Made by a program: the position numbers and the translations under genes. Positions 40,842 to 49,757 of a DNA stretch of 64,000 bases are shown here, piece after piece. The first letter of the stretch is position 1. Every line of letters begins with the position of its first letter. The notes under the pieces were generated by a model, which ran no database searches, was not told the origin of the DNA, and saw nothing but the letters and a program-made list of their open reading frames with translations. The stretch is from Nitrospira sp. (GTDB lineage: Bacteria; Nitrospirota; Nitrospiria; Nitrospirales; Nitrospiraceae): assembly GCA_015709715.1 (NCBI GenBank), contig CP054184.1:2651001-2715000 (forward strand), read 5' to 3'.

Positions 40842-42665
40842 ATGAAGGCATCCGCATGGACGGGCATCGGGATGTTGCTTGGTCGGACGCGAACTCGAAC
40901 GGTGTTCTTGCAAAGTTTGGTAGCGGGGATCCTGGCCTATGAGTTGCTGGTCGGCAATGAGACGGTGTTCGGTCACCATGGCAGCCGTCTCGTCGCGGCG
41001 GGTCTGGTGGTCATCAGCGCTGCGATCATGCTGTTGCCACGAGGCTTGCTGGAGCGCCCCTGGTTCCCAGGAGCGTTGATCAGTCTCAATACCGTGCTGG
41101 TGACGGGCACGATCTACCTGTCTGGAAATGCGAGCTCCGAGTTATACCTGACCTATTTCTTGTTGGTGCTGATTGCCTCATCGGCCACATCGCTCCGGCA
41201 GCTCATCGGCCCGTCATTGGTGATCTGTGCCGGCTACGGTGTTTTGGTCGGTGAACATGCGGCGCAGGCCGGTGCGCTGGACGTGGGGCACCTCCTGGGC
41301 ATTCCCATTCTACTGATCATGGCCGTGTTTTACGGCCTGATGCTGGAAACGGTCGCAACGGAGCGCCGGCGCAGCCGATCGCTGGAAGCCAATGTACAAG
41401 GGTTGAAACAGTCCGAACAGGCGTTGGAGCAGCGCCGTGCACAGCTGGAGACGCGAGTGCGTGGACTGAAAGAGGGATTATCCCGCGCGAACCAAGAAAT
41501 TCGCCAGGGCATGGTGACGCGTACCGGACTGGAACGGCAATTGCGGGAGGCGCAGAAGTTCGAGGTGGTGGGGCGGCTGACGTCCAAGATGGCACATGAA
41601 TTCGGAGAAACGCTCGCAGTCATCGGCAGTCAGACCGGCATCATTCTGTCGAAGACGAGGTCCGGTGATCCCGTGCATGCGGCGGCGCAAGAAATCCTCA
41701 GGGCTGGCGAGCGGGCGACGGTATTGACCGCGCAACTATTGGCCGTGCGTGTCCACGACACCGGGGTTCGGGATACCCTCGCGCTGGGGCCGGCCGTCGA
41801 GGGGTTGCGCGGGACGCTGCAAAGTATGCTGCCCGATCGCATCGATCTGCAGGTGATACCGGCGCAGATGGAAGTCTTGGTCGAACTCAGTCAGGAACGC
41901 CTCGAACAGGTCCTGTTGCATTTGGTCGCCAATGCGCGTGACGCGATGTCCGAGGGCGGGCGCCTTGCCATCGCGTGGAAGATTGTGACGGGCGAGGAAT
42001 TGCCGGCGGAGCAGCTTGAAAAGGATCCACGACGTCGCATGGTGCGGATTGCCGTTCAGGATAGTGGGCGAGGCATGACCGTGGACGTGCAATCCCAGAT
42101 GTTCGAGCCCTTCTTCTCTACCAAGGAAGCGAACGCCGGCCTCGGGTTGACGCTGGTGTATGGCATCGTCCGGCAATACGGAGGGACAATCGAAGTCGAG
42201 AGCCGACCAGGAAGAGGCACGACGGTCTTCGTGTATACGCCCTTGGTGGAACGGAGAAGTCTCATGAGAGAGGCGGGCGTCGTGGCTGGGGCCCTGTCGA
42301 AGGGCCATGAGACAGTCCTGCTGGTCGAAGAGGATGAGATCGTCAGGCGATTGACCTCAGCGACATTACATCGTCACCACTACCAGGTGTTGGAAGCGGG
42401 ATCGGCTGTCGAGGCGTTGCTCCTGGCACAACAACACCAGGGGCCGATTCACCTCACGGTCAGTCACCTATCGATGGCGGAGATCAACGGAGGTGAATTG
42501 GCGCAACGTTTGGCGTTGCAGCATCCCACCATGAAAGCTCTCTTCCTGTCCGGTTTCCCTGACGCCACGGTCGCGAGCCATCACGGGGCCAGGAGGCACT
42601 TCTTGCAGCGGCCCTATGGGCAGCGGGAATTGGCCGGGAAGGTACGAGAAGTGCTCGACGCCTGA
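40842..42665 (+). CDS. Hybrid sensor histidine kinase with a degenerate receiver
   Basis: 607 aa. Five or six transmembrane helices (residues 20-170) lead to a coiled coil, then HisKA with His in SKMAHEFGETLAV, and HATPase_c with LLHLVANARDAM, DSGRGM and GLGLTLVYGIV. The C-terminal receiver (about 485-607) keeps the acidic start (LLVEEDEIV), but the phospho-acceptor position reads VSHLSMAE, His in place of Asp. The receiver probably cannot be phosphorylated in the normal way and may be regulatory. No response regulator is adjacent. Confidence 0.87.
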   Translation: MKASAWTGIGMLLGRTRTRTVFLQSLVAGILAYELLVGNETVFGHHGSRLVAAGLVVISAAIMLLPRGLLERPWFPGALISLNTVLVTGTIYLSGNASSELYLTYFLLVLIASSATSLRQLIGPSLVICAGYGVLVGEHAAQAGALDVGHLLGIPILLIMAVFYGLMLETVATERRRSRSLEANVQGLKQSEQALEQRRAQLETRVRGLKEGLSRANQEIRQGMVTRTGLERQLREAQKFEVVGRLTSKMAHEFGETLAVIGSQTGIILSKTRSGDPVHAAAQEILRAGERATVLTAQLLAVRVHDTGVRDTLALGPAVEGLRGTLQSMLPDRIDLQVIPAQMEVLVELSQERLEQVLLHLVANARDAMSEGGRLAIAWKIVTGEELPAEQLEKDPRRRMVRIAVQDSGRGMTVDVQSQMFEPFFSTKEANAGLGLTLVYGIVRQYGGTIEVESRPGRGTTVFVYTPLVERRSLMREAGVVAGALSKGHETVLLVEEDEIVRRLTSATLHRHHYQVLEAGSAVEALLLAQQHQGPIHLTVSHLSMAEINGGELAQRLALQHPTMKALFLSGFPDATVASHHGARRHFLQRPYGQRELAGKVREVLDA

Positions 42666-42678
42666 ACGGTCGTGAGTA

Positions 42679-43383
42679 TCAGTCGTACCAATTGCGCCGA
42701 TAGGGCGGTGCGAAAAACCTCACCTCCGGTCGCTTGAACAGCCCCACCAAGGCCATGCCTGCAACGAACCCACCGATATGGGCGAAGAATGCAACCCCTC
42801 CGCCTTGTGAGCCCAGGTTGGCACTCCCGCTGAGCAGCTGCATGACGAACCAAAAGCCCAGCGCCAGGCCGGCAGGGACGGTTGTCGTGCCGACGACCGG
42901 CGCGAGCAACAGGACCCGAGCGCGAGGAAATAGGAGGAGATAGGCTCCCAGCACGCCTGAGATGGCGCCGCTGGCGCCGACCATCGGAACGGTAGAGGTT
43001 GGTTCGGTCAAGGCATGGCTGAGGGCTGCGAGGATCCCACAGGATCCGTAAAAGAAGATAAACCGAACATGTCCCATCGCATCTTCGATGTTGTTGCCGA
43101 AGACCCAGAGGTACAGCATATTGCCGATCAAGTGCATCCAGCTGCCGTGGAGGAACATGCTGGTGACCACGGTCGAGTAGGCAGGAATCGTCATGATCTC
43201 CGGCGGAAGGGCCGCATGACCAAGGACCACTGCGGGAATCGCGCCATATTGATAGACGAAAGCTTCTCCGACTGTCGCCGGCAGCGAGCTTTGGTAGAAG
43301 AAAATGAGGCCGCAGGCAAGAATCAGCGTGACGGTGACGAGCGGTGTGCTGGTCGTTGGATTATCGTCGTGCAGCGGCAGCAT
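42679..43383 (-). CDS. Rhomboid-family intramembrane serine protease
   Basis: 234 aa with six predicted membrane helices. The catalytic Ser is in GASGAISGVLGAY and the His in FFAHIGGFVAGM; the HGSWMHLIGNMLYLWVFG segment carries the usual L1/TM2 motif. It cleaves transmembrane segments of partner proteins; substrate unknown. The C-terminus (RRNWYD) is short and cytoplasmic. It converges with the hybrid kinase gene, only 13 bp apart. Confidence 0.92.
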   Translation of the reverse strand: MLPLHDDNPTTSTPLVTVTLILACGLIFFYQSSLPATVGEAFVYQYGAIPAVVLGHAALPPEIMTIPAYSTVVTSMFLHGSWMHLIGNMLYLWVFGNNIEDAMGHVRFIFFYGSCGILAALSHALTEPTSTVPMVGASGAISGVLGAYLLLFPRARVLLLAPVVGTTTVPAGLALGFWFVMQLLSGSANLGSQGGGVAFFAHIGGFVAGMALVGLFKRPEVRFFAPPYRRNWYD

Positions 43384-43407
43384 GGAAGCGCCTGTGGGCC
43401 GGGATCG

Positions 43408-44262
43408 TCATCGACAGGGGCGGGGAAGCCGCGAATCGGGAGAAACTGAGCCGTCAGGTTGCAGGGGAACAGAAAATCCTGCAGCATGCGTATGACCCCC
43501 GCCGCCGAAGGACGCCGCAATGGCCCCGACGTCCGTCCCCGTCTCGCGGGAGCGCATGCTGTAGTACCGTCGCCCGTTACGGTCATGCCAGATCAGGCAG
43601 AAGGGGTGAGCGGCTGAGAGCCGTTCCCCGATCTGGCTGGTCAAGACCGCGCTCTGCACGGCCGGGATCGTCTCCCCTTCGAAGTGCATCATAACGGCAT
43701 GGGCGGCGAGTTTGGTGACGAGTTCATTTTCATACCGGAGAATCGCGCGCCCCTCCTGCTCCAGCTCACGCTGCTCGAATCGATTCCACAGTTCAAAGTT
43801 GAAGGGGTGGGAGGCGATCGCCGCGCTGATTTCCCGGCTGTTCGGCAAGACCCAATGCCAGAGATCCTTGTCTTGGATGTACCGTAGGAGCCACGGCACC
43901 GCCCCCTCGTGAGCCCATTCCCAGCCCAGCACCGCCCCTGACTTCTGTTGATTGAAGTGGGCATAGGGGAGGTCGGCCAACGCCTGCTCCGCTGTGATGT
44001 GGTGGTCCAGCACCACCAGGCTCCCCGCTGTTTTGGCAATCGTTTCCAGAACCGGTCGAGGATAACTGAAATCGACGATGACGATGTGTTGGCCGGCAAG
44101 GTCCGGGGGGGGAGGCTCCCCATGTTTGACGGGACGGTAGTCGGCCTGAGGGTACCGGTGCCAGATCGCCCAAGCGCCGCCGAACCCATCCGCACATTCC
44201 GCATGGTACAGAATTACTGTCGGGGGATCGGAGGAAAGGTGACGAAAGGCGGTGTCGCTCAT
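43408..44262 (-). CDS. DHH-family phosphoesterase
   Basis: 284 aa from ATG 44262. The N-terminal DHH domain has YHAECADGFG, VIVDFSYP and the DHH motif itself in VVLDHHIT. The C-terminal DHHA1 domain has the substrate loop GGGGHTHAAGF. These are manganese enzymes acting on nucleic-acid ends or small nucleotides such as pAp or cyclic dinucleotides. There is no RecJ-style OB domain. The exact substrate cannot be told. It is upstream of the rhomboid gene on the same strand. Confidence 0.85.
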   Translation of the reverse strand: MSDTAFRHLSSDPPTVILYHAECADGFGGAWAIWHRYPQADYRPVKHGEPPPPDLAGQHIVIVDFSYPRPVLETIAKTAGSLVVLDHHITAEQALADLPYAHFNQQKSGAVLGWEWAHEGAVPWLLRYIQDKDLWHWVLPNSREISAAIASHPFNFELWNRFEQRELEQEGRAILRYENELVTKLAAHAVMMHFEGETIPAVQSAVLTSQIGERLSAAHPFCLIWHDRNGRRYYSMRSRETGTDVGAIAASFGGGGHTHAAGFSVPLQPDGSVSPDSRLPRPCR

Positions 44263-44305
44263 GGGCAACCCACCTTACCATGTTCGCCCAGGAGACTAAA
44301 GGGGG

Positions 44306-45367
44306 TTACTCCGACGGGCTTGCCGGAAGTTGGTTGAGATGGTTGATGAGCTGTCGGAGGCGGCCCGCGCTCCGACGATTGAAGGAAAAGGTCAATCGCG
44401 CCAGATCCTTCAAGCTCGGCTCGTCGATTTCTTCGGGCAGCGACGGCCGCTGTTCGAAGACTCCGTCCGCCAGGATGTCCTTGAACTGTGCCTGTATATC
44501 GGCCACCTGCGGATCAGTCAAGGGAGTCTTCAGTCTGATTGCCAATTGACGCCCCACGAACCGAAGCGAGTGATAGCGTCGATAAAAGGTGCGAATCTCG
44601 TTGACCGCATCCTCCACATTATTCACGATCGTGAACAGCGAGAGGTCCTCCGCGTTGATGAGCCGACGTTTCAGGAGTTGCTCGGTGACGAAGGAATTCC
44701 AGTGGTCCCAATAGTCGCAGTCGGGAGCCTGCAGGCAGACGATCGGCTTGGGGTCGCTCTTGCCGGTTTGGACCAGCGTCAGGATCTCAAACCCCTCGTC
44801 ATGGGTGCCGAACCCGCCGGGAAAGAGCGCGATGGCGTGCGACTCCTTCTGAAACATGAGTTTGCGGGTGAAAAAATACTTGAAGGTGACTAGTTTAGGA
44901 TCGTCGGCGATCACGGCATTCGCGCCCTGCTCGAAGGGCAGCATGATGTTGACGCCGAAGCTGTGTTCTCGCCCGGCGCCCTCTTGCGAGGCTCGCATGA
45001 TGCCGTCAGCCCCACCCGTGATGGTCATGTAGCCCTCTTCCACCATCCGCCGGGCGAACTGGAAGGCCAATTGATAGTTGGGGTCGTCCGCCGGTGTGCG
45101 AGCCGATCCGAATACGCTGATTTTAGGCCGCTGGCGGTATCCCTGGAACACGCGAAACGCGTGGCGAAGCTCCTTGAGCGCGCGATTGACGATTTTCAGG
45201 TCAAGGACATCGAGGTGCGATTCCGACAGCCGGATCACACCCGTCAGGATCTCCTTCATGAGCGCCGCCTGGATGTCGTCGTCGGGGCGATCGAGCAGAA
45301 CGGTGAGTTGTGCGAGGATCTCGTCCTTGGTCAGAACGGGCTTGGAACGGGCCGCCGGGCTTTTCAT
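44306..45367 (-). CDS. LOG-family Rossmann protein (lysine-decarboxylase-like fold)
   Basis: 353 aa from ATG 45367 with AGAGGTG upstream. The signature PGGFGTHDEGFE and the earlier SVFGSARTP and TGGADGIMRA identify the TIGR00730/LOG family. Relatives are nucleotide 5'-monophosphate phosphoribohydrolases, some making cytokinins, and PpnN, which is larger. N-terminal helices of about 85 residues and a C-terminal extension of about 90 residues make it longer than a minimal LOG protein of about 190 residues. I expect nucleosidase activity on NMPs, not amino-acid decarboxylation. Confidence 0.85.
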   Translation of the reverse strand: MKSPAARSKPVLTKDEILAQLTVLLDRPDDDIQAALMKEILTGVIRLSESHLDVLDLKIVNRALKELRHAFRVFQGYRQRPKISVFGSARTPADDPNYQLAFQFARRMVEEGYMTITGGADGIMRASQEGAGREHSFGVNIMLPFEQGANAVIADDPKLVTFKYFFTRKLMFQKESHAIALFPGGFGTHDEGFEILTLVQTGKSDPKPIVCLQAPDCDYWDHWNSFVTEQLLKRRLINAEDLSLFTIVNNVEDAVNEIRTFYRRYHSLRFVGRQLAIRLKTPLTDPQVADIQAQFKDILADGVFEQRPSLPEEIDEPSLKDLARLTFSFNRRSAGRLRQLINHLNQLPASPSE

Positions 45368-45461
45368 AACAGTCACCTCTAAAGGGAAGCGCTTCGCACA
45401 TCGCCGGAGCAACGAATCATAACAATCCGATTCGGGCGAAGCAAAGATTCATCGGACGAGA

Positions 45462-46238
45462 TTAGGAGAGGTCGGAAGGTCGTGGCAGATTCTGAAGGAC
45501 CCACGCACGAATTTTCGATTCATCGGACGCCGCCATGGGTGCGAACTGAATGTCGACTTCCGGGGGCTCGCCCATGACCGTGTAGGTAGCCGCACAGTCG
45601 GGCTCATATCCGCTGTTGAGAATCGTGCCGCGGATGGAGAAGCTCAGATCCGCCCCTGGAAGGATGAACGAGAGGACGACCGTGGTGCCGGGCAAGAGCA
45701 GTGTGCGGCTTTCGATCAAGGCCCCCACATGGCTGAGTTGTCGGATGGTCGCGAGGTGTTTCGCCCCCTCCTGGTCGCCATCCGTCACGCGTACGGTGGC
45801 GGGAAGGCAGGTGTCACAACGCTTAGGGGCCAACGCGAGGTCTCGGGCTGTGAGGATGCCCACGGGTTGGCTCTGTTTGGTGACGATCAGGAGCGAAGCT
45901 CCCGTGGAGGCCATCAAGCTGGTGGCATCACTCAGGAGTTGATCGTATTCCACGGAATGCACCGGCTGCGACATGATCGCACGCACTTCCACATCATGGG
46001 GCTCCAACCCCTGCGCGATGACCTTTTTCACGATGTCTCCGGAGGTCATGATGCCGAAGGTCGTCTCGGTGTCCTTGACGAGCAGGCAAGGAATTTGTTC
46101 CCGATCGAGCAACAGGGCGGCTTCGCTTACCGAGACATCCCCGGGGATCTGGACCACGCCCGGTGTCATCATGTGCGCCACCATGGGAGTTGAATAGTGA
46201 GAGGATCGGTCACGGGACATGTAGTCGGCCTTTGTCAT
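45462..46238 (-). CDS. Tandem CBS domain protein with PilZ-like domain
   Basis: 258 aa. Two CBS motifs (about residues 20-75 and 85-140: VAHMMTPGVVQI, TFGIMTSGDIVKKVI, VRAIMSQPVHSV, PVGILTARDLAL) are followed by a PilZ-like beta-barrel with QLSHVGALIES. The first Arg-rich PilZ motif (RxxxR) is not evident, so c-di-GMP binding is doubtful. The CBS pair would bind an adenine nucleotide. It lies 94 bp upstream of the LOG-family gene on the same strand. Confidence 0.82.
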   Translation of the reverse strand: MTKADYMSRDRSSHYSTPMVAHMMTPGVVQIPGDVSVSEAALLLDREQIPCLLVKDTETTFGIMTSGDIVKKVIAQGLEPHDVEVRAIMSQPVHSVEYDQLLSDATSLMASTGASLLIVTKQSQPVGILTARDLALAPKRCDTCLPATVRVTDGDQEGAKHLATIRQLSHVGALIESRTLLLPGTTVVLSFILPGADLSFSIRGTILNSGYEPDCAATYTVMGEPPEVDIQFAPMAASDESKIRAWVLQNLPRPSDLS

Positions 46239-46433
46239 CGCTCAAACCTGTTTCTCGCCGCGATCGGAACTGACGGTTTGGCTTGGCAACGACCATGACG
46301 GAAGGAAGTATACCAGAATGGTGCCGTCACTCAGATCGCTCCTTCCCTTGTCAAGGACGCGGGGCGGCGCTTAGACTGCTGTCATTAGTGATTACGTGCC
46401 GGTTCGGTCGTTTCAAAATATGACAAACGCGAC

Positions 46434-47915
46434 ATGATGCAAAGGGAATTCTTACAACGGGCGCAAGGCATCGCCACGCATGGTTTGGGGCTGTCCGTCG
46501 ATGTGTATTCCCCCGATGTCATGGAAGTCATTTCAGCCTTACGGGACGTGGGGCTGGTGCCCCACTATCTGGAAATGTTCAAAGCCACCACGGTGGCCCT
46601 GCGCTGGGTGCGCCGGCAGTTGCCTGACATGAAATTGACCTACCATGGGGAAGGGTTGTGGGTGACACAGCCGGATTTTCAGGATAGTTGTTCAGGGCAG
46701 CGGGGGGTGGTCGAGGCCTGCGCCCAACTCACCGCTTTGGAAAGCGCCTGGTTGAATCACGAATGTGCCACAAAATATATGGCGGGATATGCCTTCGGGA
46801 CGTACTTGCCGCCATTGTATTCGGACCTGTCGGCGCGCGTCACCGCCGACAACCTCTGCTTTTTGCAGGATCAACTGGATCGACAGGTCCGGTTGCAAGG
46901 GGGCCACACTCCCCTGGTCCTGCTCGAAATGCCGCCGTTGACCTATTTCGCTTGCGGGTCGCTGCCTATTGCCGACTTTTTCCGCATGGTGATCCAGAGG
47001 ACCCCCTGTGGCTTGGTGCTGGATATCGGACACCTGTGGACGGTTTACCGATATACAGGAGCATGGCGACAACAATCGCTCCAGGCCTTTGCCGCAGAGT
47101 TTCTGGAGGCCTTCCCCCTTGACCGGGTCGTGGAGATCCATGTCGCGGGCCTTGCCGCAGCGGAGGCCTGGCCGCGATCCGGACAGGAGCGTGAGCCTGC
47201 ACCGCCACTCTGGATCGATGCGCATGGGGCTCCGATTCCTGATGTATTGTTCGACCTGTTGGAGCAGGTGCTGGCCCATCCTGGGTTGGGTTTTCTTAAG
47301 GGAGTGGCATTGGAAGTGGATACCAAATCGGTCGGCACGATCGTGACTGAGTTCGGGCGATTCGTGAGCCGATTTGAGGCGCAGGTTCGTCACCGTGAGG
47401 TGAGCGGGGTTGCCGGCTTCGCGGTCCCCGAAGACACTCAGGCCGGCGGGCCACAGCCGGCCGAGGCCGGGCTGACGGCCGATGAGCGTGCGGCAGTGTC
47501 ACGCCAGTATGAGAGATATGTTCGCATGGTCACGACTCCGTATGTCGAACCGATGGGCAAGGATTGCGCCTTGCTCGGCGGAACAACCGAAGATCTCGAC
47601 CGTTATCGCGAGTCCTATCTGCCCAACGAACTCCTGCATTGGGGAGGCGAATTGGTGGACATGTTTCCCAAAACCTGTCGTTTACTTGGGGCAGCGAGCA
47701 AGTCCTTGGAGGGATTCATCCCCTTTTGGTTCGAGCGGCCCAGGCCGGCGGTCGAGGACTATGACTTCTTCCTGCTGAAGATCGATCGCTTCGCCGAGTT
47801 CGCTGCTTCGATCTATCCCCCCGTCGCCGAAACGGTCATGACCGAAGCCGAGGAGCTGCGATCGGCCTATCGTCTGGCGAATGAGCCCATCGATTCGACC
47901 GAGGTACGCGCATGA
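46434..47915 (+). CDS. DUF692/MNIO-type iron oxidase with fused C-terminal partner-like domain
   Basis: 493 aa. Residues 14-320 form the TIM barrel of the DUF692 (multinuclear non-heme iron oxidase) family. Likely metal ligands are H71 (TYHGEGLW), E165 (LLEMPP), D197 and H200 (LVLDIGHLW), H236 (VEIHVAG), D262 and H264 (IDAHGAPIPD) and E294 (ALEVDT). Known members modify cysteines in RiPP precursors such as methanobactin and bufferins. Residues 355-493 are extra and helical (ELVDMFPKTCRLLG, then DFFLLKIDRFAEFAA), recalling the DUF2063-type partner protein usually encoded separately. No obvious precursor peptide adjoins it. Its stop overlaps the dus start. Confidence 0.75.
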   Translation: MMQREFLQRAQGIATHGLGLSVDVYSPDVMEVISALRDVGLVPHYLEMFKATTVALRWVRRQLPDMKLTYHGEGLWVTQPDFQDSCSGQRGVVEACAQLTALESAWLNHECATKYMAGYAFGTYLPPLYSDLSARVTADNLCFLQDQLDRQVRLQGGHTPLVLLEMPPLTYFACGSLPIADFFRMVIQRTPCGLVLDIGHLWTVYRYTGAWRQQSLQAFAAEFLEAFPLDRVVEIHVAGLAAAEAWPRSGQEREPAPPLWIDAHGAPIPDVLFDLLEQVLAHPGLGFLKGVALEVDTKSVGTIVTEFGRFVSRFEAQVRHREVSGVAGFAVPEDTQAGGPQPAEAGLTADERAAVSRQYERYVRMVTTPYVEPMGKDCALLGGTTEDLDRYRESYLPNELLHWGGELVDMFPKTCRLLGAASKSLEGFIPFWFERPRPAVEDYDFFLLKIDRFAEFAASIYPPVAETVMTEAEELRSAYRLANEPIDSTEVRA

Positions 47916-49036
47916 GTGTGTGGGATGCGCTGCCGCACCCGATTTTCGGACTGGCCCCGATGGACGGGGTGACCGATGCCGCGTTTCGACGAATGGTCGC
48001 CGCACAGGGACGGCCCGATGTGACGTTCACCGAGTTCACGAATGTCAGTGACATTTGTCGAGGCCCCGAACGGCTCATGTCGACCTTGATCTACAGCGAA
48101 GCCGAGCGGCCGATCGTGGCGCAGCTCTACGGCAAGGACCCGGCGCTGTTCTATCGGGCGGCCCAGGTGGTCTGCGAATTGGGCTTCGACGGTCTCGATG
48201 TCAACATGGGCTGCCCGTCCAAGAACGTGGCTGCTTCAGGATCGGGGGCGGCCCTGATCAAGACGCCGGATCTCGCCCATGCGATCCTTCGCGCGACCAA
48301 ACAGGGGCTCGATGATTGGGCTGAGGGTCAGTCCATCGACGGACTGGGATTCAAGCCGTCGCGCTTGGACTGCATTCGGACGATGAATACCGCACGCACC
48401 GGATCGCCGGTGGTTCCGCGAAGACGTCTGCCGTTGTCGATCAAAACGCGATTGGGATTTGACTGTGTCGTGGTGGAGCGGTGGGTGGAGCATTTATTAG
48501 CCGTGGGACCGGCCGCCATCACGGTGCACGGTCGGACGCTTGAGCAAATGTACCGCGGCACCGCCGATTGGTCGGCCATTGCGGCTGCGGCCAAGGTGGC
48601 GCGCGGCACGGGCACGCTGATCCTGGGAAACGGGGATGTCCATACTCTGGTGGACGCTCTCCGGCGCGTGGCCGATAGCCAGGTTCAGGGTGTCTTGATC
48701 GGGCGTGGGACGTTGGGCGCGCCGTGGTTTTTCCGCGAGAAGGAGCGGGCTCGCGAAGCCTGGCGGACGCAGGGGGACGTGACCGCCCTGCCTGGTTGGG
48801 CGTGGGAGCCTCGCGTGTCGATCGCGCAACGAATGCACATCATGGTCGATCATGCGCGACAGTATGAAGCGATCGCCGGGCTTGAGCGGTTCTCCTCCAT
48901 GCGCAAACACTTGGGCTGGTACTGTAAAGGTTTCCCTCGTGCTGCGGCCATGAGGGCCAAGATGTTCCAAGTGTGCTCGGTACGGGATGTCGAAGCGGTC
49001 GTCGCAGAATTTTGCGGAGAGCCTTGTGCCACCTAG
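47912..49036 (+). CDS. dus: tRNA-dihydrouridine synthase
   Basis: 374 aa FMN TIM-barrel enzyme reducing uridines in tRNA D-loops. LAPMDGVTDAAFR at the N-terminus, the catalytic Cys in DVNMGCPSKNV, then SIKTRLGF, ITVHGRT and GRGTLGAPWFF. An insertion of about 30 residues (around 138-168) precedes the KTRLGF strand. Which Dus subgroup it belongs to is unclear. It overlaps the preceding MNIO gene as ATGA. Confidence 0.93.
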   Translation: MSVWDALPHPIFGLAPMDGVTDAAFRRMVAAQGRPDVTFTEFTNVSDICRGPERLMSTLIYSEAERPIVAQLYGKDPALFYRAAQVVCELGFDGLDVNMGCPSKNVAASGSGAALIKTPDLAHAILRATKQGLDDWAEGQSIDGLGFKPSRLDCIRTMNTARTGSPVVPRRRLPLSIKTRLGFDCVVVERWVEHLLAVGPAAITVHGRTLEQMYRGTADWSAIAAAAKVARGTGTLILGNGDVHTLVDALRRVADSQVQGVLIGRGTLGAPWFFREKERAREAWRTQGDVTALPGWAWEPRVSIAQRMHIMVDHARQYEAIAGLERFSSMRKHLGWYCKGFPRAAAMRAKMFQVCSVRDVEAVVAEFCGEPCAT

Positions 49037-49040
49037 CCCC

Positions 49041-49688
49041 ATGCGGGTGATCCTCGCCTCCACCTCACCCAGACGGAAAGAACTGCTGGCCCTCTTGGGG
49101 GTGCCGTTTGACATCGTCGAGCCCTCCTTTGTGGAACGGGTTGTGCCGAACCTACCGGCTGAGCGGCAGGCCATGGAGTTTGCGGCAGGCAAGGCTCGCT
49201 CGTGCGCTGCTGAGCACCCCGAAGCCCTCATCATCGGAAGCGATACACTCATCAGCCTGGGCCATGAGGTGTTGGGCAAGCCGCGAGACTTGGCGGAGGC
49301 CGAAGCCATGCTCACCAAGCTGGCCGGCCGGACCCATCGCATCTATACGGCGGTGGCGTTGGTGGGGCCGGTTTCGGAGCCGCTCGAGGTTCGAGTAGCA
49401 ACCGTTCGGGTCACGATGAAACCGTTCGAACAAGAAGCCTTGGCGGGATACCTGCGTACGGGAGAAAGTCTTGGGAAAGCGGGCGCCTATTCCATTCAAG
49501 GTGAGGCGAGGGCGCTGATCGAGCGGATCGACGGCGATTACACGGCGGCCGTGGGCCTCCCGCTGCGGTTGACTGCAGAGATGTTGGTTCGCCGGGGCCT
49601 GTCTTGTTCGGTCGATATCGACCGACTCTATGCTCGCCAACCCTATCCCAACTGGAGTCATTTCGCTGCCTCACCGATTCGGTCTTGA
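49041..49688 (+). CDS. maf: Maf-like nucleotide pyrophosphatase
   Basis: 215 aa. Hydrolyses non-canonical or UTP/dTTP-type nucleoside triphosphates. Motifs ILASTSPRRKELL, SDTLISLGHEVLGKP and GYLRTGE, then GKAGAYSIQG are typical. ATG 49041 is five bases after the dus stop; a GTG at 49026 inside dus has a better spaced GCGGAGAG, so five more N-terminal residues are possible. Confidence 0.92.
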   Translation: MRVILASTSPRRKELLALLGVPFDIVEPSFVERVVPNLPAERQAMEFAAGKARSCAAEHPEALIIGSDTLISLGHEVLGKPRDLAEAEAMLTKLAGRTHRIYTAVALVGPVSEPLEVRVATVRVTMKPFEQEALAGYLRTGESLGKAGAYSIQGEARALIERIDGDYTAAVGLPLRLTAEMLVRRGLSCSVDIDRLYARQPYPNWSHFAASPIRS

Positions 49689-49757
49689 GATTGAAAAGGT
49701 CTTCCGCATCCCATTACAATGCGGCCCATTGTTCGGCATTGCGCCAGGGAGGTCCTC

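Noticed and set aside
46295-46423. 42-codon frame with three Cys upstream of the MNIO gene, considered as its precursor peptide
   Set aside because: No Shine-Dalgarno, no leader-core pattern, and it lies in the likely promoter region; chance frame is more probable.
48236-48493. Frame disruption in dus caused by the insertion near residues 138-168
   Set aside because: The frame is open throughout and the catalytic motifs before and after are in phase; it is an ordinary loop insertion.
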